Shown: in pieces, positions 24,688 through 34,480 of the stretch
How positions within the stretch are numbered: position 1 is the stretch's first letter
Layout: each line of letters begins with the position of its first letter
Assembly: GCA_046341775.1 (NCBI GenBank)
Contig: JBKDQQ010000070.1
Location: forward strand, 1-52,042
From: SXXH01 sp041165735
GTDB taxonomy: Bacteria > Planctomycetota > UBA1135 > GCA-002686595
Reading direction: 5' to 3'
DNA: 52,042 nucleotides
Translations under genes and position numbers: made by a program
The notes under the pieces: model-generated
Told to the model about the DNA's origin: nothing
Databases searched by the model: none
What the model saw: the letters and a program-made list of their open reading frames with translations, nothing else

Positions 24688-25007
24688 TGGACGCCATCGG
24701 CAACATCGCGAAGCTGCGCGACGGCCTCGATCCGCTGGCGAAGGTCGGCGCTGGCGCCGGGCGCTCGCCCGCCGAAGCGGCGGCCCGCATGGAGGAGGTC
24801 TTCTCGACCATGCTGGTCAAGGAGATGCGTCGCGCGCTGCCCGAGGGCTTCTTCGGCGGCGGCAACGCGGGCGACGTGTACTCGGGATGGCTGGACGAGC
24901 AGGTCGGCAAGTCGCTCGCCGACCGCGACGCGCTGCACCTCGAGGAGATGCTGCGCCATTCGATCGAACACAAGCAGAAGGCGACGAACGAGGAGGTCCT
25001 GCCGTGA
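24687..25007 (+). CDS. flgJ: FlgJ rod-binding domain protein (no muramidase domain)
   Basis: A 106-residue protein corresponding only to the N-terminal rod-binding (Rod-binding, PF10135) domain of FlgJ: 'AAARMEEVFSTMLVKEMRRALPEGFFGGGNAGDVYSGWLDEQVGKSLADRDALHLEEML'. The C-terminal glucosaminidase of gamma-proteobacterial FlgJ is absent, as in many bacteria where a separate enzyme opens the wall. It starts in the flgI stop and overlaps the next gene by 4 nt (GTGA). It caps the growing rod. Confidence 0.93.
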   Translation: MDAIGNIAKLRDGLDPLAKVGAGAGRSPAEAAARMEEVFSTMLVKEMRRALPEGFFGGGNAGDVYSGWLDEQVGKSLADRDALHLEEMLRHSIEHKQKATNEEVLP

Positions 25008-25465
25008 GGACGGTCAAGGCGTTGTTGAACGTGCTGGAGCACGATGCGCGCGAGGAGACGAACGCGCAGCGGCGTCGGCTGGAGCTGGTCGAGCGCCAGA
25101 TCGAGGCGGTCAAGTCGAACAAGAGCGTCGACCTCGAGTCGGCGCTGGCCGACCTCGAGCGCGAGCTCGAGGCGCAAGGACCACGGGACCTGCGCCGCTT
25201 GCAGGCGCTGGTCGAACTCGCGCGGCATTGGAGCTGCGACGCGCGCGCTCTGACCCTCGGCAGCGTCTCGGAGCGCGCCGGCGACGAAGGCCGCAAGCTC
25301 GGCTCGTTGCGTGGCGAGCTGCGCGAGGCCACGGCCGCGGTGCTGCGCGAGAACCGCCGCCTCGCCGCCCTGGTGCGCGTGCATCGCCAACTGGTCGAGG
25401 AGGTCCTCGCCGGAGTCGCGGCGGGCGCGGGCGTCGACGGACGCCTGGTGGACGCGGAGGCCTGA
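25004..25465 (+). CDS. flgN: FlgN-like flagellar export chaperone
   Basis: A 153-residue, entirely alpha-helical protein. The GTG at 25004 overlaps the flgJ TGA (GTGA) and has a perfect AGGAGG at 24991-24996. The sequence is rich in Leu, Glu and Arg heptads: 'LLNVLEHDAREETNAQRRRLELVERQIEAVKSNKSVDLESALADLERELEAQ', then 'LGSLRGELREATAAVLRENRRLAALVRVHRQLVEEVLAGV', the FlgN (PF05130) pattern including 'L..RN..Ll......v...l'. FlgN escorts FlgK and FlgL, whose genes follow at once. Family assignment is by pattern and position. Confidence 0.85.
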   Translation: MRTVKALLNVLEHDAREETNAQRRRLELVERQIEAVKSNKSVDLESALADLERELEAQGPRDLRRLQALVELARHWSCDARALTLGSVSERAGDEGRKLGSLRGELREATAAVLRENRRLAALVRVHRQLVEEVLAGVAAGAGVDGRLVDAEA

Positions 25466-25467
25466 CC

Positions 25468-27798
25468 ATGGGATCCATCGGACTCAACACCGGGTTGAAG
25501 GCCCTGCTCTCGGCGCAGGCCGCGCTCGAGACCATCGGCCACAACGTCAGCAACGCCAACACGGCCGGCTACTCGCGCCAGCGCCTGGAGCTCGCCGCCT
25601 CGCCGTCGCTGCTCGTGCGGGGCCTCGGCATCGGCTCGGGCGTGGACGCTCTGCGCGTGATGCGCACCACCGACGCCTTGATCCAGGCGCGGATCGTGGC
25701 GCAGACCGGCTCGATCGCGCGCATCGACGCGCGCCTCGCGGGCATGTCGCAGGTGCAGGCGCTGCTCGGCGAGCCGGGCGAGTTCGGCTTGTCGAGCCTG
25801 ATGGAGGCCATGCACTCGAGCTACGCGGCCTTGGCGGCCGACCCCGAGGACCTCGTGCTGCGCACGAGCGCGGTGCAGTCGACGGTCGCCACCACCTCGC
25901 AGATGAACCACCTCGCCACGAGCTTCGCCGCGGCGCAGGACGACGTGGTCGGCCAGATCCGCGCGCAGGCCAAGCAGGTCAACCTGCTGGCCGACGAGGT
26001 CGTGCGCCTCAACCAGGAGATCGCCAACATCGAGGCGTCGGGCGTGCCGGCGAACGACCTGCGCGACCAGCGCGACGAGACGATCAAGCGCCTGGGCCAG
26101 TACCTCAACGTCTCCACCTCCGAGGCGGGCTTCGGCAAGGTCCTCGTGACCGTCGGCGGACGCCTGCTCGTGGGCGCGAACCAGAGCTACGACCTCTCGG
26201 CGCAGGTGGCGCAGGACGGAGCGGTGTCGCTGCAGCTCGAAGGCGGCACGCAGCCCTTGCAGCCCAAGTCGGGCTCGATCGGCGGCCTTTTGTCCTTCGC
26301 CAAGGAGTTCCTGCCGCAGGTCGCGCAGCAGCTCGACGGCATCGCCAAGCAGTTGATCTTCGAATCGAACAAGGCGCACTCGACCGGCATCCCGAAGACC
26401 GGCCCGTTCACGCAGCTCTCGGCGCTGCACGCGCTGCAGGACGTGGACGGCGACGGCCAGCTCGGCGACGAGCGCCTCGTGCAGGCCGGACTGCCGTTCG
26501 ACGCGTCGGAAGGCGTGCTGCGCGTCAACATGACCGACGCCTCGACGGGCGCGTTCACCTCGCACGCGATCGCCATCGAGCCGGACACGACGGTGGACGA
26601 GTTCCTGTCGGCGCTCAACGACATCCCGCACCTGTCGGCCTCGCTCGACAGCTATGGCCGCCTGCAGCTGGTGTCGGAATCCGGCCATGGCTTCGACTTC
26701 TCGCGCAAGACGCAGGTCGCGCCGGACGCCATCGGTTCGTTCGGCGGCGCCGCCGCGTCGCTGGGCGCGCAAGCCGGCCCGTACCAACTGTCCGCCGGCG
26801 ACACCTTGCAGCTGCAGGGGCCGGGAGGCGTCGCGACCGTGGCCTTCTCCGTCAACGACTTCGCCGACATCGGCGAGGCGACGGCCGAGGAGCTCGCCGC
26901 GGTGCTCAACGCCGACGCGTCCGTGCAAGCCGCCGGCCTGCGCGCCGAGGTGGTGGGGGACCGGCTCGTGGTGCAGACCACCGCGAGCGGCGCGACCGCG
27001 TCCTTCGACGTGCTGGGCGGCAGCGCGCTGGGCGCCCTGGGCCTGCAACCCGGCACCGTATCCGGCAGCGAACGCGCCGTGGCGATCGAAGTCACGGGCA
27101 CGTGGGCGGGCGACGCGAACGACGCCTACACCTTCACGCCCACGATGGACGGCGTCGTCGGCACGACGCAGGGCCTCGCGGTCGAGGTGCGCGACGCGTC
27201 CGGCGCGCTGGTCGCGACGCTCGACATCGGGCAAGGCTACACGCCCGGCGACGAGCTCGACCTGCCCAACGGCTTGAAGGTCTCCTTCGGCCTGGGCGAC
27301 GTGTCGGCCTCGCACGGCGACGCGTTCGTGGTCGAGGGCTGGGCGGACTCGGACACGAGCGACATCCTCGCCGCGTTCGGCTTGAACGCCCTGTACTCGG
27401 GCACCACCGCCGTGGACATCGAAGTGCGCGAGGACCTGCGCGACGATCCGCAGCTGTTCGCCGCCAGCCTGACGGGCGCCGCCGGCGACAACCAGGCCTT
27501 GCTCGAGCTGGAGTCGGTCAAGGACCTCGCGCTCGACGCCTTGGGCGGCGTGACGGTGGGCGAGGCGTGGGGCGACTTCGTCTCGAACGTCGGCTTCGAC
27601 ATCCAGAGCGCGGAGAACGCCCGCGGCACCGAGCAGTTCCTGCTCGACACGCTCGTGGCCCGTCGCGAGGAGGTCTCCGGCGTCAACGTCGACGAGGAGC
27701 TCGTGAACATGGTGCGCTTCGAACAGGCCTACTCGGCCGCCGCGCGCTACATCCAGGCCGTCAACTCGATCAACGACGAACTGCTGCGGCTGATCTGA
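25468..27798 (+). CDS. flgK: FlgK, hook-filament junction protein 1
   Basis: A 776-residue FlgK; typical FlgK is about 550, so it carries an extra surface region. N-terminal 'GLNTGLKALLSAQAALETIGHNVSNANTAGYSRQRLEL' is the HAP1 signature. A coiled-coil region follows ('QVNLLADEVVRLNQEIANIEASGVPANDLRDQRDE'), then D2/D3 beta domains between about 240 and 620. The end 'SGVNVDEELVNMVRFEQAYSAAARYIQAVNSINDELLRLI' is the conserved C-terminal helix. ATG 25468 is 2 bp after flgN. It forms the first junction zone between hook and filament. Confidence 0.95.
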   Translation: MGSIGLNTGLKALLSAQAALETIGHNVSNANTAGYSRQRLELAASPSLLVRGLGIGSGVDALRVMRTTDALIQARIVAQTGSIARIDARLAGMSQVQALLGEPGEFGLSSLMEAMHSSYAALAADPEDLVLRTSAVQSTVATTSQMNHLATSFAAAQDDVVGQIRAQAKQVNLLADEVVRLNQEIANIEASGVPANDLRDQRDETIKRLGQYLNVSTSEAGFGKVLVTVGGRLLVGANQSYDLSAQVAQDGAVSLQLEGGTQPLQPKSGSIGGLLSFAKEFLPQVAQQLDGIAKQLIFESNKAHSTGIPKTGPFTQLSALHALQDVDGDGQLGDERLVQAGLPFDASEGVLRVNMTDASTGAFTSHAIAIEPDTTVDEFLSALNDIPHLSASLDSYGRLQLVSESGHGFDFSRKTQVAPDAIGSFGGAAASLGAQAGPYQLSAGDTLQLQGPGGVATVAFSVNDFADIGEATAEELAAVLNADASVQAAGLRAEVVGDRLVVQTTASGATASFDVLGGSALGALGLQPGTVSGSERAVAIEVTGTWAGDANDAYTFTPTMDGVVGTTQGLAVEVRDASGALVATLDIGQGYTPGDELDLPNGLKVSFGLGDVSASHGDAFVVEGWADSDTSDILAAFGLNALYSGTTAVDIEVREDLRDDPQLFAASLTGAAGDNQALLELESVKDLALDALGGVTVGEAWGDFVSNVGFDIQSAENARGTEQFLLDTLVARREEVSGVNVDEELVNMVRFEQAYSAAARYIQAVNSINDELLRLI

Positions 27799-27813
27799 GC
27801 CGCGAGGACGAAG

Positions 27814-29241
27814 ATGAACGTACGACCCACGCAGACGACGAGCTACCAGTTGGTGCAATCGGGGCTCAACCTGAACTTCGCCAAGCTCATCCGCGCGCAG
27901 GAGATGGTCTCCAGCGGCAAGCGCATCCTGCGCCCCTCGGACGATCCGATCGGCAGCTCGGCGGCGCTGGCCCTGCGGCGCCAGCTCGGCGACGTCGGAC
28001 GGTACATGGGCTCGGTCTCGTCGGCCCGGCCGACGCTCGAGCTCGCCACCGCCGCGTTGCAGGACGCGTCGGGCCTGCTGGCGAACGCCAAGCAGCTCGC
28101 CGTCTCCGGCATGAACGGCACGCTCAACGACGCCGACCGGCGCGCCATCGCGAACCAGTTGCGCGGCCTCAAGGACCGCATGCTCGAGCTCGCCAACTCG
28201 CGTTCGGGCGACGCCTACCTGTTCGGCGGCACGGCCACCGACCGGCCGCCGTTCTCCGAGGTGCGCGTCGGAGGCGAGACGCGCGTGTCCTATTCCGGCA
28301 ACGCCGACCTGCAGAAGGTCGCCATCGGCCTGGGCGTGGACCTCGCGGTCAACCTGCCCGGCGACATGATCTTCTCGCCCGACCAGCCCGGGCCGACGAG
28401 CTGGAGCGGCTTGTCCGGCGTGCGCGCGGGCGCGACCGCGGACATGGGCACGGGCTTCGAGTCGCTGCATGTGCGCCACGATGGCATCGTCGGCGCGCCC
28501 GGCTCGGGCGTGGCCCTCGTCGGCTCGGGCGACACCTTGCTGGGCGATCGCGACCTCGTCATCGACGCGGCGGCGGGCGAGGTGCGCCTGGGCTCGGGTC
28601 CCGCCAAGCCCATCCCCGCGAGCGGCTCCGCCGCGGCGAGCGACTTCGTCGTCGTCGACGAACACGGCGCCGAGGTGCACCTCGACTTCTCCGCCTGGGA
28701 CGGCACGAGCTCGACCTCGACCCTGCATGGCGACGGTTCCGTGTCGCTCGACGGCGTCGACTGGACGCCCGTCGATCCTTCGCAGACGGACCTCGAGCTC
28801 GAGGATCCGGCCAGCGGAGCGGTGCTGCACCTGGACATGTCCGGCATGGTGCGCGCGGTCGACGACCTCGCGACCTTCTCGGGCCAGGCGAACATCTTCG
28901 ACGTGATCGAGGGGATGGCGCAGGACCTGGAGAACGCCGCGGGGCTCTCGAGCGGCGACGTGCAGCAACGCCTCGCCGCGCGGCTCGTCGAGTTCGACAA
29001 GAACCAGGACGCCTTGCTCTCCGCGCTCGGCACCTTGGGCGCGCGCGCCGAACGCCTGGTCGACGCCGACGGGCGCCTGCAGGACATGGAGACGCACCTC
29101 GCGTCGCTGCTCTCGTCGACCGAGGACGCCGACCTCTCGTCCACCATCCTCGAGATGAGCAAGGCCGAGCAGACCTTGCAGTTGGCCCAGGCCACCGGCT
29201 CGCGCCTCCTCAACACGACCTTGCTGAACTACCTGAGGTGA
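27814..29241 (+). CDS. flgL: FlgL, hook-filament junction protein 3
   Basis: A 475-residue FlgL (E. coli 317). The N-terminus 'TTSYQLVQSGLNLNFAKLIRAQEMVSSGKRILRPSDDPIGSSAALALRRQLGDV' matches the flagellin/FlgL coiled-coil with SGKR and SDDP. The conserved 'RSGDAYLFGGTATDRPPF' is the FlgL hallmark. The C-terminal helix is 'MSKAEQTLQLAQATGSRLLNTTLLNYL'. The middle is enlarged by about 150 residues. It follows flgK by 15 bp. It forms the second junction zone on which the filament is built. Confidence 0.96.
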   Translation: MNVRPTQTTSYQLVQSGLNLNFAKLIRAQEMVSSGKRILRPSDDPIGSSAALALRRQLGDVGRYMGSVSSARPTLELATAALQDASGLLANAKQLAVSGMNGTLNDADRRAIANQLRGLKDRMLELANSRSGDAYLFGGTATDRPPFSEVRVGGETRVSYSGNADLQKVAIGLGVDLAVNLPGDMIFSPDQPGPTSWSGLSGVRAGATADMGTGFESLHVRHDGIVGAPGSGVALVGSGDTLLGDRDLVIDAAAGEVRLGSGPAKPIPASGSAAASDFVVVDEHGAEVHLDFSAWDGTSSTSTLHGDGSVSLDGVDWTPVDPSQTDLELEDPASGAVLHLDMSGMVRAVDDLATFSGQANIFDVIEGMAQDLENAAGLSSGDVQQRLAARLVEFDKNQDALLSALGTLGARAERLVDADGRLQDMETHLASLLSSTEDADLSSTILEMSKAEQTLQLAQATGSRLLNTTLLNYLR

Positions 29242-29245
29242 TCCC

Positions 29246-29557
29246 ATGGTCGATCCGATCAAGCCCGACCAGCGGTCCGTCGGACCAGGCGAGGGGCCGC
29301 GCGCGGCCGCGGCCGCGAACGGCGAACCGGACGTCGCCTTCCGCGCCCTGCTCGAGCGGCTGAAGGCCGGCGCCGAGCGCGTCGCGCAGTCGTCCGAGTC
29401 CGCCAGCGATCCGCGCAGCCTTTCGACGGCCGTGGGCGAGGCGCGCGCCTCGCTCGACGCGATGCTGTCGATCTCCGAACGGCTGCTCGAGGCGTGCCGC
29501 GCCGACCAATGTCGCGCCGACGCGCCCGATTCCGCCGGAAGGAAGCGCAGCGCATGA
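29246..29557 (+). CDS. Small FliE-like protein of the flagellar operon
   Basis: A 103-residue hydrophilic protein without a signal peptide: a disordered N-terminus (to about residue 28), then 'VAFRALLERLKAGAERVAQSSES', 'DPRSLSTAVGEARASLDAMLSISERLLEACRA' and a basic end. The two-helix layout with an aliphatic second helix ('slDamlsIserLLEA') recalls FliE, the rod adapter of the MS ring, but similarity is only in pattern and no firm family is claimed. It starts 4 bp after flgL and overlaps the next gene by 4 nt (ATGA), so it is made with both. Confidence 0.6.
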   Translation: MVDPIKPDQRSVGPGEGPRAAAAANGEPDVAFRALLERLKAGAERVAQSSESASDPRSLSTAVGEARASLDAMLSISERLLEACRADQCRADAPDSAGRKRSA

Positions 29558-30675
29558 GCCGGGCCGTCGCGCGCATCTGCGAGCCGGACGATGCCGTGCG
29601 CGAGCTCGTCGAGCTCGTCATGCGCGGCGGAGGTCCGTGGGCGCGCGAGCAGCCGCTGTCCTTCGACGCCTCCACCGGCGCGAGCTGGGCCGTCGTCGAG
29701 GAGGACGGGCGTCTCGTCTCCGCCTGTTCCTTGCTGCCGCGCGAGTTCGTGGTCGACGGCGAGAGCCTGCGCGTCGGACTCGTCGGATCCGTCGTCACGC
29801 GCGCCTCGCACCGCGGTCGCGGACTCGCCGCCGGCGTGCTCGCCTGCGCGGAGGCCGAACTGGCGCGCCGCGGCTGCCTCGTCGCCGCGCTGTGGGCCGA
29901 GGACCCCGAGTACTACGCGCAGCGCGGCTGGCGCCCATGGGGCAGCGAGATCGACTTCGTGCTGCCGCGCGAGCTGGTCGCGCACCTGCCCGATCCCACG
30001 GGCGTGCGCCTCGCGCAGGCCTCGGACGCGTCCGCCATCCACCGCCTCTACGCGTCGCAGCGCCGCCGCCTGGCGCGGTCGCGCGACCAGATCCGCATGC
30101 TGCTGGCGATCCCCGGCATGGAGGTGCTCGTGCGCGAACGACACGGCGAGGTCGTCGCCTACAGCTGCCTGGGCCGCGGCGGCGATCTGCAGGAGGTCGT
30201 GCACGAATGGAGCGGCGCGGTGGACGACGTGCTCGCGCTCCTGCGCATGCACCTCGACCTGCGCACGGCGCTCGGCGACCATCGCGACCTGTTCCTGATG
30301 TGCGCCGACGAGCCCGACCATCCGCTGGTCGCGGCGCTCGAGGACCGCGGCGCGCCGGCCTCGCGCGGCATCCTCGGGATGGCGAAGATCATCGACTCCG
30401 CCGCGGCTTGCGCCGCCATCGCGCGTCGCCAAGGACCGGCGGGCAGGAAGCTCTCGTGGCGCGAGCACCGCTCGCCCGACCTGCCCGAGCTGTCGAACGG
30501 GGCCTGCGAGTTCGCGCTGGGCGCCAAGCGTTGCGTGCTGGCGGCCGCCGAGCTGCTCGACTTGCTGGCCGCTCCGCGCGGTTCGCAAGCCGTCGCGCGC
30601 GCCTTCGCCGCGCGCCTGGGCCTCGAACCCGTGGCGCCCATGCGCCCCTTCGCCTGGGGCCTCGACTCGATCTGA
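29554..30675 (+). CDS. GNAT acetyltransferase (Eis-like) at the end of the flagellar operon
   Basis: A 373-residue protein whose ATG lies inside the preceding stop (ATGA). Residues about 25-130 are a GNAT domain: 'SLRVGLVGSVVTRASHRGRGLAAGVLACAEAELARRGCLVAALWAEDPEYYAQRGWRPWG' shows the acetyl-CoA loop (R/Q-x-x-G-x-G/A: HRGRGLA) and the 'YY..RGW' motif. A second domain (about 150-290: 'RDQIRMLLAIPGMEVLVRERHGEVVAYSCLGR') is a degenerate second GNAT-like fold, and a short C-terminal domain follows, as in Eis-family enzymes. Substrate unknown; co-translation with flagellar genes suggests a flagellar protein or flagellin-modifying sugar as target (inference). Confidence 0.85.
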   Translation: MSRAVARICEPDDAVRELVELVMRGGGPWAREQPLSFDASTGASWAVVEEDGRLVSACSLLPREFVVDGESLRVGLVGSVVTRASHRGRGLAAGVLACAEAELARRGCLVAALWAEDPEYYAQRGWRPWGSEIDFVLPRELVAHLPDPTGVRLAQASDASAIHRLYASQRRRLARSRDQIRMLLAIPGMEVLVRERHGEVVAYSCLGRGGDLQEVVHEWSGAVDDVLALLRMHLDLRTALGDHRDLFLMCADEPDHPLVAALEDRGAPASRGILGMAKIIDSAAACAAIARRQGPAGRKLSWREHRSPDLPELSNGACEFALGAKRCVLAAAELLDLLAAPRGSQAVARAFAARLGLEPVAPMRPFAWGLDSI

Positions 30676-30695
30676 GCGCCGCGCGCCGCGCCGCT

Positions 30696-31292
30696 TCAGT
30701 CCGCGTAGTTCGCGGGATGCAGGCGCCGTTCGACCGCCTCGATCACGATGTGCAGCACCTTGATGTGCACTTCCTGGATGCGGTCGCTGGTGGTGGCGAG
30801 GGGCACCACGATGGGGATGTCGACCATCTCGCGCGCCTTGCCGCCGCCCTTGCCGAGCAAGCCGACCGTGGCCACGCCGCGCGCCTTGGCGCGCTCGAGC
30901 GCCTTGAGGATGTTGGGCGAGCCGCCGCTGGTCGTGATCGCCACCAGCAGGTCGCCGCGCTTGCCGTAGGCCTCGACGGAGCGCGCGAACACCTCGTCGT
31001 AGCCGAAGTCGTTGGCGATGCAGGTCAACTGCGAAGGATCGCTGAAGGCCAGCGCCGGCAAGGCGCTCCGGTCCTTGCGGAATCGTCCGGTCCACTCCTC
31101 GGCGAAGTGCATCGCGTCGCACATCGATCCGCCGTTGCCGCAGGCCATCAGCAGGCCGCCGCGCGCCAGAGTGTCGTGCGCCGCGTCCGCGAAGCGTCGC
31201 ACGCCGTCGAGGTTGGCTGGGTCGGCGAGGAAGGCGTCGAGTGTGGCGCGCGCGTCGTGGAAGGACCGCAGCACGGGGTCGGAACCGCTCAT
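30696..31292 (-). CDS. gmhA: GmhA, sedoheptulose 7-phosphate isomerase (SIS domain)
   Basis: A 198-residue SIS-domain protein close to GmhA (E. coli 192): converts sedoheptulose 7-phosphate to D-glycero-D-manno-heptose 7-phosphate, the first step of heptose synthesis for LPS. Motifs: 'CGNGGSMCDAMHFAEEWTGRFRKDR', 'PALAFSDPSQLTCIANDFGYDEVFARSVEA' and 'GDLLVAITTSGGSPNILKALE', and zinc/catalytic His and Glu in 'DRIQEVHIKVLHIVIEAVE'. DiaA is the closest alternative family but the SDPSQLTCIANDFGYDEVF segment fits GmhA. It is the last gene of the leftward heme cluster, 57 bp after hemL, and converges with the flagellar operon. Confidence 0.9.
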   Translation of the reverse strand: MSGSDPVLRSFHDARATLDAFLADPANLDGVRRFADAAHDTLARGGLLMACGNGGSMCDAMHFAEEWTGRFRKDRSALPALAFSDPSQLTCIANDFGYDEVFARSVEAYGKRGDLLVAITTSGGSPNILKALERAKARGVATVGLLGKGGGKAREMVDIPIVVPLATTSDRIQEVHIKVLHIVIEAVERRLHPANYAD

Positions 31293-31349
31293 GCGGCCAT
31301 CATGGGGCCGCGGGCCCCGCGCGGCAAGGCGCGCAGGGCTCCGGTCGCG

Positions 31350-32642
31350 TCAGGCGCGCATCGCGGCGGCGAACGAACGGTCCGCCGCCTCCGACACGGC
31401 GTCCACCACCGCCTCGTCGTGGCGGATCGACAGGAACCACGACTCGAAGGGCGACGGCGGCAAGTGCACGCCGTTCTCCAGCATGGCGTGGAAGAAGCGG
31501 GTCCACAGGGCGCGGTCGCTCGCCATGGCGCTCTCGAGCGAGTCCACCGGCCGGCTCGAGATGTACGGGCAGATCATCGAGCCTTCGCGCCCGACGTGGA
31601 TCGGCACGCCGTTGCGCGCGGCCGCGGCCTCGAGCCCGGCTTGCAGGCGCGCGCCGAGAACCTCCAGCCGCGCATGGAAGCCTGGTTCGTCGCAGGCGCG
31701 CAAGGTGGCGAGACCAGCCGCGACGGAGAGCGGATTGCCGCTCAAGGTGCCGGCCTGGTACACGTCGCCCGCGGGCGAGACGCGCGACATCAAGTCCTTG
31801 CGGCCGCCGTACGCGCCGACCGGCAATCCGCCGCCGATCACCTTGCCGAAGGCGTAGAGATCCGGCACCACGCCGTGCAGTTCCGCCGCGCCGCCGCGCG
31901 CGACGCGGAACCCGGTCATGACCTCGTCGAACACGAGCAGCGCGCCGTGCCGGCGGCACAGCTCGAGCAGGCCCGCGAGGAAGCCGGCCTTGGGCTTGAC
32001 GAGTCCGATGTTGCCGACGATCGGCTCGACGATCATGCAGGCGACCTCCCGCCCGTGCGCCTCCATCAGCTCGGCCACGTGCGCCAGGTCGTTGTAGCGC
32101 GCCACCAGCGTCAACCCGGCCACCTTGGCCGGCACGCCCGGCGAGTCGGGCGCGCCGTTCGTCAAGGCGCCGCTGCCCGCCTTGACGAGGAACGAATCGC
32201 CGTGGCCGTGGTAGCAGCCGTCGAACTTCAGCACGACCTCGCGGCCGGTGCAGGCGCGCGCGAGGCGCAGCACGCTCATCGTCGCCTCCGTGCCGCTGTT
32301 GACGAGCCGCACCATGCCGCAACCGGGGACGCGCGCCACGATCTCGCGCGCGATCTCGAGCTCGCCCCGCGACGGAGTGCCGAAGCAGGTCCCGGTGGCC
32401 GCGACGCCCTGGATCGCCTTCACGACGCGCGGATCGCAATGCCCGAGGATCAGCGGGCCGTAGCTCATCACGAGGTCGATGTAGCGGTTGCCGTCGACGT
32501 CGAAGGCGTGCGCGCCCTCGCCGCGTGCCATGTGCACGGGCGTGCCGCCGACCGAACGGTAGGCGCGCACGGGCGAGTTGACGCCGCCGGGGATGATCTC
32601 CTTCGCCGCGGCGAAGATGCTGCGGGATTGGTCGAGTCGCAT
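31350..32642 (-). CDS. hemL: Glutamate-1-semialdehyde 2,1-aminomutase
   Basis: A 430-residue PLP enzyme (E. coli 426) that makes 5-aminolevulinate from glutamate 1-semialdehyde, the second step of the C5 route. Signatures: 'IPGGVNSPVRAYRSVGGTPVHMARGEGAHAFDVDGNRYIDLVMSYGPLILGH', 'VNSGTEATMSVLRLARACTGR', the PLP lysine in 'FGKVIGGGLPVGAYGGRKDLM'. It follows hemB by 6 bp and is the last heme gene. With hemA it shows that this organism uses glutamyl-tRNA rather than ALA synthase. Confidence 0.97.
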   Translation of the reverse strand: MRLDQSRSIFAAAKEIIPGGVNSPVRAYRSVGGTPVHMARGEGAHAFDVDGNRYIDLVMSYGPLILGHCDPRVVKAIQGVAATGTCFGTPSRGELEIAREIVARVPGCGMVRLVNSGTEATMSVLRLARACTGREVVLKFDGCYHGHGDSFLVKAGSGALTNGAPDSPGVPAKVAGLTLVARYNDLAHVAELMEAHGREVACMIVEPIVGNIGLVKPKAGFLAGLLELCRRHGALLVFDEVMTGFRVARGGAAELHGVVPDLYAFGKVIGGGLPVGAYGGRKDLMSRVSPAGDVYQAGTLSGNPLSVAAGLATLRACDEPGFHARLEVLGARLQAGLEAAAARNGVPIHVGREGSMICPYISSRPVDSLESAMASDRALWTRFFHAMLENGVHLPPSPFESWFLSIRHDEAVVDAVSEAADRSFAAAMRA

Positions 32643-32648
32643 CGCTGG

Positions 32649-33674
<1,026 letters not shown>

Positions 33675-33708
33675 GTGGTCGGGGCCGCGCGCGGGGCGCG
33701 GGGGAAGG

Positions 33709-33714
33709 AGGATA
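33709..33714 (-). promoter_or_regulatory. TATCCT element before hemB
   Basis: TATCCT in the context GCTATCCT, 35 nt upstream of the hemB start, inside the one sizeable gap of the heme operon. The same octamer occurs before hemC and ispG. It resembles a -10 hexamer; no -35 was found. Confidence 0.3.
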
Positions 33715-33811
33715 GCCCGCCGGGCGCCGCGTCTCGCCCCCTCGACGGGCTGCTCCCGCGCGGATCGTGCGCGAGTCGCTCGCAACGCCCGCTCCGCGCC
33801 TCGTCGGACGG

Positions 33812-34480
33812 CTAGGGCCGGGGCTCGATGCGCGCGAGCAGGCGCGCGAAGGCGCGCGGCGTCGGCTCGTCGAGCACGTGCAGCGTCGCGCCGCGGTCCA
33901 GGCCGGCCTCGCGCGCCGCGGCCGCCGTCGTGCGGCCGATGGCGACGACGAGGCCCCGTGCATCGGCGACTCGCAGCCAGGCGCGCACGGCCGAGGGGCT
34001 GGCCAGCAGAACCGCGTCGCCCGGCGGCGCGGCGCGCGGCGGGAGGACCAAGGTGCGGTACACGACCGGGTCGGACACGCGGAATCCGCGCGCGCGCAAC
34101 GCCTCGCTCGTCGCGCCGGCCAGGTCGCCGCGCGGGTGCAGGACGCGCAGCCCGCTCGGCCAGGCGCGCGCCAGCTCGTCGACCAGTAGCCGGGAGTCGG
34201 CCGCCGCGATCGGCTCGGCGCCGCCCCGCGCGCGGACCCACGCGGCGACGCGCTCGCCGACGCACGCCACGCGCGGCAGTCGCGCGGCGCTGTCAGGTAA
34301 ACTTGACAACACCGACGCGCTGGTCGCCACCAGCGCGTCGTGTCCCTCGACATCGACGGTCCCTCCGACGGGTTCGACAGCCACGAGCGGCAGCGCCTCG
34401 GCGCTCCAACCGGCGGACTCCGCGGCCGCGCGCCACTCGTCCAGCCGGCCGACCGGGCCGGTGACCAGGATGCGCTTCAT
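33812..34480 (-). CDS. hemD: Uroporphyrinogen-III synthase
   Basis: A 222-residue HemD, a poorly conserved family recognised by pattern and position. 'MKRILVTGPVGRLDEWRAAAESAGWSAEALPLVAVEP' is the N-terminal Rossmann-like half; 'VACVGERVAAWVRARGG', 'HPRGDLAGATSEALRARGFRVSDPVVYRTL' and 'DAVLLASPSAVRAWLR...VVAIGRTTAAAAREAGL' match the family. It closes and inverts the D ring of hydroxymethylbilane. Start ATG 34480 overlaps the hemC stop by 4 nt, so the two are coupled. Confidence 0.9.
   Translation of the reverse strand: MKRILVTGPVGRLDEWRAAAESAGWSAEALPLVAVEPVGGTVDVEGHDALVATSASVLSSLPDSAARLPRVACVGERVAAWVRARGGAEPIAAADSRLLVDELARAWPSGLRVLHPRGDLAGATSEALRARGFRVSDPVVYRTLVLPPRAAPPGDAVLLASPSAVRAWLRVADARGLVVAIGRTTAAAAREAGLDRGATLHVLDEPTPRAFARLLARIEPRP

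Noticed and set aside
24817..31122. A 2101-codon open frame on the minus strand antisense to the flagellar operon
   Set aside because: In GC-rich DNA, frames antisense to real genes stay open; the translation is arginine/histidine/leucine-rich low-complexity, while the plus strand encodes clear Flg proteins.
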